A stretch of 64,000 nt of DNA from NCBI GenBank assembly GCA_018857735.1, contig JABMCL010001209.1, forward strand, positions 67,501-131,500, given 5' to 3'. The number at the start of each line of letters is the position of its first letter. Position 1 is the stretch's first letter. The notes beneath the pieces were generated by a model. That model was not told the origin of the DNA and searched no databases. It saw only the letters and a program-made list of their open reading frames with translations. The stretch comes from Alviniconcha marisindica (taxonomy: Eukaryota; Mollusca; Gastropoda; Provannidae). Position numbers and translations under genes: made by a program. Positions 56,983-64,000 of the stretch are shown one piece after another.

Positions 56983-57139
56983 ACGGACCCCAGTAAGTAC
57001 CCTATAATAATATAACTGAATATTTCAGAGCTCAGGAGGTGTGTGGCGGAAATCGAGGTGGCCGTCCTGGGCTCCCCGTCCCAGTTCTTATGGTTTCCGT
57101 GGAAGCAACATTAGAAGTAGAGGTAAGAAGTGAGGTGAC

Positions 57140-58440
57140 TCTACTTCGAGTCAAGCATTTCATCTTTAAAGCCAAGACTGAAGTGAATACTCCAAGCACT
57201 TCATCTCTAAAGGTAAGAAGTGAATACTTCAAGCATTTCATCTCTAAAGGTAAGAACTGAGCGAATACTTCAAGCACTTCATCTCTAAAGGTAGGAAATG
57301 AATACTTCTAGCACTTCATCTCTAAGGTAGGAAGTGAATACTTCAAGCACTTCATCTCTAAAGGTAAGAAGTGAATACTTCAGGCACTTCATCTCTAAAG
57401 GTAAGAAGTGAATACTTCAGGCACTTCATCTCTAAAGGTAAGAAGCGAATACTTCAAGCACTTCATCTCTAAAGGTAAGAAGTGAATACTTCAAGCACTT
57501 CATCTCTAAAGGTAAGAAATGAATACTTCAGGCACTTCATCTCTAAAGGTAAGAAGTGAATACTTGAAGCACTTCATCTCTAAAGGTAAGAAGTGAATGC
57601 TTCAAGTACTTCATCTCTAAAGGTAAGAAGTGAATCCTTGAAGCACCGGCTTCATCTCTAAAGATAAGAAGTGAATGCTTCAAGCACTGCATCTCTAAAG
57701 GTAAGAAGCGAATACTTCAAGCACTTCATCTCTAAAGGTAGGAAGTGAATACTTCAGGCACTTCATCTCTAAAGGTAAGAAGTGAATGCTTCAAATACTT
57801 CATCTCTAAAGGTAAGAAGTGAATCCTTGAAGCACCGGCTTCATCTCTAAAGATAAGAAATGAATGCTTCAAGCACTTCATCTCTAAAGGTAAGAAGTGA
57901 ATGCTTCAGGCACTGCATCTCTAAAGGTAAGAAGCGAATACTTCAAGCACTTCATCTCTAAAGGTAGGAAGTGAATACTTCAGGCACTTCATCTCTAAAG
58001 GTAGGAAGTGAATGCTTCAAGCACTTCATCTCTAAAGGTAGGAAGTGAATACTTCAAGCACTTCATCTCTAAAGGTAAGAAGTCGAATCTTCAGGCACTC
58101 ATCTCTAAAGGTAGGAAGGAATACTTCAAGCACTTCATCTCTAAAGGTAAGAAGTGAATGCTTCAAGCACTTCATCTCTAAAGGTAAGAAGCTGCCCAAT
58201 AGCTTCAAGCACTTCTCTCTAAAGGTAAGAAGCGAATGCTTCAGGCACTTCTCTCTAAAGGTAAGAAGCGAATACTTCAAGCACTTCATCTCTAAAGGTA
58301 AGAAGCGAATACTTCAAGCACTTCATCTCTAAAGGTAAGAAGGAATATTCAGGCACTTCATCTCTAAAGGTAAGAAGCGAATACTTCAGGCACTTCATCT
58401 TTAAAGGTAAGAAGTGAATCAGTGCTTCAAGCACTGCATC
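57140..58440. repeat. Minisatellite, 37-bp unit, carrying AAAG|GTAAGAAG
   Basis: About 34 copies of AAAGGTAAGAAGTGAATACT then TCAAGCACTTCATCTCT. Each + strand copy contains a near-consensus 5' splice site. A few shortened or lengthened units (CACCGGCTTCATC) recur in order, showing block duplication. Confidence 0.96.
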
Positions 58441-58551
58441 TCTAAATGAACTCAAAGTGCCACCCTTGAATGTCGGGCAGCAAGTTATACTGATATAGCC
58501 GGCACTGAGTTGGCGGGCGGCCGCAAGAACAAACAAAAACAAAAACAACAA

Positions 58552-58554
<3 letters not shown>

Positions 58555-58634
<80 letters not shown>
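58555..58634. repeat. (CA)n microsatellite
   Basis: About 80 bp of pure CA. Confidence 0.97.
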
Positions 58635-58636
<2 letters not shown>

Positions 58637-58712
58637 AATGACTATAAAACAAACCCGTGGTATTACCTCAAAGGAACACTGCGGACTTACTTTCGTTGCC
58701 CTAAAATAAATA

Positions 58713-59730
58713 ACCTCCGTCAAGCAGAGAAATAACTACTACAAGCCGTCCGGCCAGTGTCACGTAGTGTTCCGTCAAGCAGAGAAATAACAAGTCCGGC
58801 TGTTTCAGTAGTAGTGTTCCGTCAAGACCGACGAGATGATAACGAGGCCGACACGAGTAGTCACGGTTTCGTCACTAGAGCAGTAAAAAGTCTGTCTGTT
58901 TAGTGTTTCGTTACTAGAGAAATAACAAGTCAGTCCGGCTCCGGTTTAGTGTTCCGTCAGTCAAGTAGAGAAATAACAAGTCCGGCTGTTTAGTGTTCCG
59001 TCACTAGAGAAATAACAAGTCCGGCACTTGAGTGTTCCGTCAAGTAGAGAAATAACAAGTCCGGCTGTCTAGTGTTCCGTCAAACAACTGAATAATAACA
59101 AGTCCGGCTGTTTAGTGTTCCGTCAAAAAGAGAAATAACAAGTCCGACCGTTGTTAGTGTTCCGTCAAGTAGAGAAATAACAGGTCGGGGCACAAGTCCG
59201 GCTGTTTGGTGTTCATCAAGCAGAGAAATAACAGGACCGGCACGAGTCTGGCTTTTTAGTGTTCCGTCAAGCAGAGAAATAACAAGTCCGGCTGTCTAGT
59301 GTTCCGTCAAGCAGAGAAATAACAAGTCCGGCGGTCTAGTGTTCCGTCAAGCAGAGAAATAACAAGTCCGGCTGCCTAGTGTTCCGTCAAGCAGAGAAAT
59401 AACAAGTCCGGCTGTCTAGTGTTCCGTCAAGCAGAGAAATAACAAGTCCGGCTGTCTAGTGTTCCGTCAAGCAGAGAAATAACAAGTCCGGCTGTCTACT
59501 GCTCCGTCAAGCAGAGAAATAACCGAGCCGGCACGAGTCCGGCTGTTTAGTGTTCTATCACTAGATAAATAACAAGTCCGACTGTTTAGTGTTCCGTACC
59601 TGGAGAAATAACAAATCCGGCAGTTTAGTGTTCCGTCACTAGAGAAATAATAACAAGTCCGGCAGTTTAGAGTTCCGTCAAGTAGAGAAATAACAAGTCC
59701 GGCTGTTTAGTGTTCCGTCAAACAGAACTT
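58713..59730. repeat. Minisatellite, 40-bp unit
   Basis: About 24 copies of AGTGTTCCGTCAAGCAGAGA then AATAACAAGTCCGGCTGTCT; the central units (59270-59510) are nearly identical, the edges diverged. Confidence 0.96.
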
Positions 59731-60245
59731 GATTTGCTCTTTTTAATACTTAGCATGACTCTTTTCTTTCATGATCACTTCTTTTAGGGACTTTGCTGAT
59801 GTCTTAATCTTCCACCAAGCTGCCTGTCCTTAATGATTGTGTTCTTTTTAGCACTTCTGTAGGGCTTCTTCGCGTTAGAATGTTTCCTTCTGTTGCTGTT
59901 GTTTCTTTTTTTCTTTGGCTATTTTTCACTCAGTTCTTGGTCGATGTTGTTTTGTTCTGTTTTTGGGTGTCGTAGGGCTCCTTTCTCTTTTTGAGTGCGA
60001 CCCTTTCGGGCTTTTTTTTTCTGGGCCGTCTTCCATCCAGCTCTTGCCCTTAGTGGTTCTAGCTGTTTTGAGTAGTTTGCAGAGCTCGGATCCGTTCACT
60101 TTTTAGTTTTTTTTTTTTTCCAGCTAGGGCTTTTTTCCAGCTACCTGCTTTACAGAGGACGCGACTGTTCGACTTTCTCTTCAGTGTCATTTTTGTTTTA
60201 AATTTATTTTTAGGGAATTTGCTCAGGTCTTTTTCCGCCCAGCAC
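59731..60245. other. T-rich non-coding sequence
   Basis: Irregular CTTTTTAGGG / AGGGCTTTTTT motifs recur; no gene or clear unit. Confidence 0.45.
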
Positions 60246-60569
60246 TTAGTAAGTAAACATGGTGCTTAACGTCCACAGAAACCGTAAAGCTTATTAAGGA
60301 CGGGGAGAAGGGGGAAGTGGGTAAGGAGGTGGGGGAAGAGGGAGATTATATACCTATCGCTACACTGACACCACCAGAATGACTCTTGCATCAAGATATG
60401 CAGCGATGAGACCCATTTTAATGTTTCATTAATTGTGAGGGACAATGTCACAAGACAGTGTCCCTGCACAGACCACAACTCTTGAAGAGAGAGGAGAGCC
60501 GAAGCGGATTCGAACCGAGGTCCCTCTGCTTACCAGCCTAACGCCTTACCGCTAGGCCAAACCGGCTCA
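60246..60569 (-). mobile_element. tRNA-derived SINE copy 4, inverted, solitary
   Basis: Complete element on the minus strand: head 60569-60495 with A and B boxes (B box GGTTCGAATCC, closer to consensus than the other copies), ending in a short ACTTACT tail at 60246. No module B beside it, so module A can exist alone. Confidence 0.8.
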
Positions 60570-61140
60570 CATCTAGCGGCGGTGTTGCTTTTAGAATACA
60601 ATACGACTCCTTTTTCTTCAAAACGCTTTATTTCTTTTTAGTTTCAGTTTTTTTTTCTTTCTTAGGTCTTCCTCTACCCAGAGACACTACACTTGCTGCA
60701 GTGTCTCTGGTCCACCCAGCTAGTCTTCTTTGTGGTATTGCTCTTTTCAGTGTGTGGAGTGGAGTGGAGTGCGGCTGACACATTCCCAGCCTACTGTTGG
60801 GATCGTCTCGAGTTGACCCGGTGCCGCGTAGACACAGGGTCGATTACCTCCATGCAGTGACTGCTTCTGTACTACGGAGCCCCACGCGAAACTAGAAGTT
60901 CTGCTGATAAGAAAGCAGATCATGGTGTCATTAGCCAGCTGCTTCAAGGTGTACGTATCAAGAGTGGCTGTCGGGCGATGCAAAAAGATCAACCGCTGTT
61001 CTGTCTTGGGCTAAAAGTAGGAACTGTGGAAAGTGCATGGTCTTATCTCATCTGTCTGTTCCTGTCGGATCGGACCCTTCGTCGGACGTCTTTTCTTCAC
61101 GCTCACTGTGACATTTCAGGTAAAACGTTTATTTTAAGTC
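60570..61140. other. Unique sequence, nothing recognised
   Basis: Contains the short inverted motif CAGAGACACTACACTTGCTG / CAGTGTCTCTGG (about 60679-60711), a possible hairpin. No exon supported. Confidence 0.45.
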
Positions 61141-62320
61141 AGTTCAACCGACCTCTTGGCTCTATATCTATTATTTAACTTGAAGAACAACTCTTTTTGT
61201 GTGTGTGAATCGGGTCAACCCCCCTCTTGGCTGTATGTCTGTTATTTAACTTGAGGTACAACTTTTCTCCAGGTCAGTTCAACCGGCCTTTAGGCGGTAT
61301 GTCTGTTATTTAACTTGAGGTACAGCTTTTTTCAGGTCAGTTCAACCGGCCTGTAGGCTATAGGCCCTAGACCTATACCAGCCGTATTTATTTCAACCAA
61401 TACAATAACTATTTGAATCAACCCCATTTTACCGGCCGTCTCTTCTCCAAACTCAGCCGTGTGACATCTAAGGTGAAAAGTTTGCTTCAAGTGTTCAACC
61501 CGAGCCTCAGGTTGTATACTTGCCTTAACTGTTTTAACCGGCCTCTACGCTATATACTTGCCGTAACTATTTCAACCGGCCTTAATTATTTCAACTTGCC
61601 TTAACTATTTCAACCGGCCTTAACAGTTTCAACTGGCCGTAACTATTTCAACCGGCCTCTAGGCTATGTATCTGCCTTAACTATTTCAACCGGCCTCTAG
61701 GCTAAATACCTGCTTTAACTATTTCAATCGGCCATAACTATTTCAACCGGCCTTCTAGGCTATATACGTGCCTTAACTATTTCAACCGGCCTCTACGAGG
61801 CTATATGCCTGCCTTAACTATTTCAACCGGCCTCAAGGCTATAACCTGCCATAACTATTTCAATCGATCTTAACTATTTCAACCGGCCTCTAGGCTATAA
61901 ACTGCCATAACTATTTCAATCGATCTTAACTATTTCAACCGGCCTCAAGGCTATAACCTGCCATAACTATTTCAATCGATCTTAACCATTTCAACCGGCC
62001 TCTAGGCTATAACCTGCCATAACTATTTCAATCGATCTTAACTATTTCAACCGGCCTCTAGGCTATAACCTGCCATAACTATTTCAATCGATCTTAACTA
62101 TTTCAACCGGCCTCTAGGCTATAACCTGCCATAACTATTTTAATCGATCTTAACCATTTCAACCGGCCTCTAGGCTATAACCTGCCATAACTATTTCAAT
62201 CGATCTTAACTATTTCAACCGGCCTCTAGGCTATAAACCAACCGTAACTATTTCAATCGATCTTAACTATTTCAACCGGCCTCTAGGCTATAAACCAACC
62301 GTAACTATTTCAGTCACTGG
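61141..62320. repeat. Minisatellite, 28-bp evolving to 56-bp unit
   Basis: AACTATTTCAACCGGCCTCT then AGGCTATA. From about 61840 a dimer (TGCCATAACTATTTCAATCG plus the first type) of 56 bp is repeated about eight times with little divergence. Confidence 0.95.
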
Positions 62321-62454
62321 ATCCGAGCAGTGGGGCGTGGACAGTGAGTGTTGATTTACCGCGGTAGCCGCACAGTTCAGTGAGTACACTGGCGGTCCCG
62401 GTTGATCTGTTGGGTCAGTGGCTGCGGAGGCAACTGGCTCGCCCCTCAGTGTGC

Positions 62455-64000
62455 ACCTTTTGACACCCATGGTTGCCTTCGAGCACTCCCTCCTTAATCA
62501 CTGCACTGTCTGACTTCCAGCGCTCCCTCCTTCAACACTGCACTCTCTTGACTGCCAGCACTCCCTCCTTAATCACTGCACTCTTTGACTTCCAGCACTC
62601 CCTCCTTAATCACTGCACTCCTTGACTTCCAGCGTTCCCTTCTTAATCACTGCACTGTTTGACTCCCGCCATGGTTGCCTTCCAGCGCTCCCGCCTTAAT
62701 CACTGCACGCTTTGACTTCCAGCACTCCCGCCTTAATCACTGCACTCTTTGACTTCCATCTCTCCCTCCTTAATCATTGCACTCTTTGATACCCATGGTT
62801 GCCTTCCAGCGCCCCCGCCTTAATCACTGTACGCTTTGACTTCCAGCACTCTCTTCTTAATCACTGTACGCTTTGACTTCCAGCACTCTCTCCTTAATCA
62901 CTGCACTCTTTGACTTCCAGCGCTAGCTCCCTCCTTAAAGAGTCTCTGCACTCTTTGACTTCTAGCGCTCCCTCCTGAAAGAGTTACTGCACTCTTTGAC
63001 TTCCAGCGCTCCCTCCTTAATCACTGCACTGTTTGACACCCGCCATGGTTGCCTTCCAGCGCTCCCGCCTTAATCACTGCATGCTTTGACTTCCAGCGCT
63101 CCCTCCTTAATCACTGCATTTTTTGACTTCCTGCGCTCCCTCCTTAATCACTGCACTCTTTGACTTCCAGCGCTCCCTCCTTAATCACTGCACTCTTTGA
63201 CTTCCAGTGCTCCCTCCTTAATCACTGCACTCTTTGACTTCCAGTGCTCCCTCCTTAATCACTGCACTCCTTGACTACCAGTGCTCCCTCCTTAATCACT
63301 GCACTCTTTGACTTCCAGTGCTCCCTCCTTAATCACTGCACTCTTTGACTACCAGTGCTCCCTCCTTAATCACTGCACTCTTTTACTTCCAGCACTCCCT
63401 CCTTAATCACTGCACACTTTGGCACCCATGGTTGCCTTCCAGCACTCCCTCCTTAATCACTGCACACTTTGACACTCATGGTTGCCTTCCAGCACTCCCT
63501 CCTTAATCGCTGCACTCTTTGACACCCGCCATGGTTGCCTTCCAGCACTCCCTCCTTAATCGCTGCACTCTTTGACACCCGCCATGGTTGACTTCCAGCA
63601 CTCCCTCCTTAATCACTGCACTCTTTGACACTGCCATGGTTGACTTCCAGCACTCCCTCCTTAATCGCTGCACTCTTTGACACCCGCCATGGTTGACTTC
63701 CAGCACTCCCTCCTTAATCGCTGCACTCTTTGACACCCGCCATGGTTGACTTCCAGCACTCCCTCCTTAATCACTGCACTCTTTGACACCCGCCATGGTT
63801 GACTTCCAGCACTCCCTCCTTAATCACTGCACTCTTTGACACCCATGGTTGACTTCCAGCAATCCCTCTTTAATCGCTGCACTCTTTGACACCCATGGTT
63901 GACTTCCAGCACTCCCTCCTTAATCGCTGCACTCTTTGACACCCATGGTTGACTTCCAGCACTCCCTCCTTAATCACTGCACTCTTTGACACCCATGGTT
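62455..64000. repeat. Minisatellite, 37- and 53-bp units, running off the window
   Basis: About 36 copies of CACTCCCTCCTTAATCACTG then CACTCTTTGACTTCCAG. The long form inserts ACCCGCCATGGTTG and becomes dominant from about 63420 on. The array continues past the window end. Confidence 0.96.

Larger units (their letters stand above)
55433..57000 (+). mobile_element. Tandem array of a composite SINE (three units)
   Basis: Two modules alternate. Module B (GTTCAGGAGCTGTGTGAGAG ... CTGACATCTGAGGACATTAA ... CATCATC) starts at about 55433, 55918 and 56457. Module A (tRNA-like head, body, TTACTTACTTACTT tail) starts at 55599, 56112 and 56646. Period about 490-540 bp. Both modules end in related GTGGACGT(T)AAG boxes, so they share a 3' domain. 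A partial B follows at 57025-57110. Confidence 0.8.

Overview
The window is nuclear DNA of an animal, most likely a marine gastropod mollusc. Evidence for an animal is direct: two conserved metazoan genes split by short GT-AG introns, tRNA-derived SINEs and LINE remnants. The mollusc assignment is inference from the repeat style (SINE tails ending in a TTAAGCACC-like box plus ACTT repeats, very long CA and GA tracts, dense minisatellites). There are no bacterial operons, CRISPR arrays, rRNA or mitochondrial genes.

Two protein-coding genes can be read exon by exon, and they converge tail to tail. VAMP4 (+ strand, coding exons 4386-13050, 7 coding exons, 150 aa) encodes the R-SNARE of the trans-Golgi/endosome route. 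A probable 5' non-coding exon ends at 133, and its 3' UTR probably ends near 16370. ASS1 (- strand, coding exons 47575-24838, 13 coding exons, 417 aa) encodes argininosuccinate synthase, the ATP-dependent enzyme joining citrulline and aspartate. A probable CpG-containing 5' non-coding exon lies near 55131-55210. All exon phases join without a frameshift in both genes. The two products have no known functional link; the pairing looks like ordinary synteny.

The rest is dominated by tandem repeats. By eye they cover well over a third of the 64 kb: a 1.15-kb CA tract (1074-2222), about 25 minisatellites with 21-110 bp units, a 4-kb array of 42-bp units with higher-order duplication (37.8-41.8 kb) inside an ASS1 intron, and long arrays filling 57.1-59.7 kb and 61.2-64.0 kb. 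Dispersed elements include a tRNA-derived SINE present as tandem composite copies at 55.4-57.0 kb and singly at 60.2-60.6 kb, a second SINE at 12.76-12.94 kb, and LINE 3' tails next to microsatellites.

The most unusual signal is that several minisatellites are copies of the splice junctions they touch. The 935-bp ASS1 intron between 31100 and 30166 consists entirely of tandem repeats. Its 5' end is an array of about nine copies of its own splice donor with the last 19 exon bases, and its 3' end is an array of about eight copies of its own acceptor with the first 16 exon bases. A second ASS1 acceptor (32636) is multiplied about seven times in the same way, and the last acceptor (24883) has its pyrimidine tract amplified for about 630 bp but with the AG broken in the copies. 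Nothing else in the window supports a new gene system; the long open frames in the arrays follow from repeat units whose length is divisible by three.
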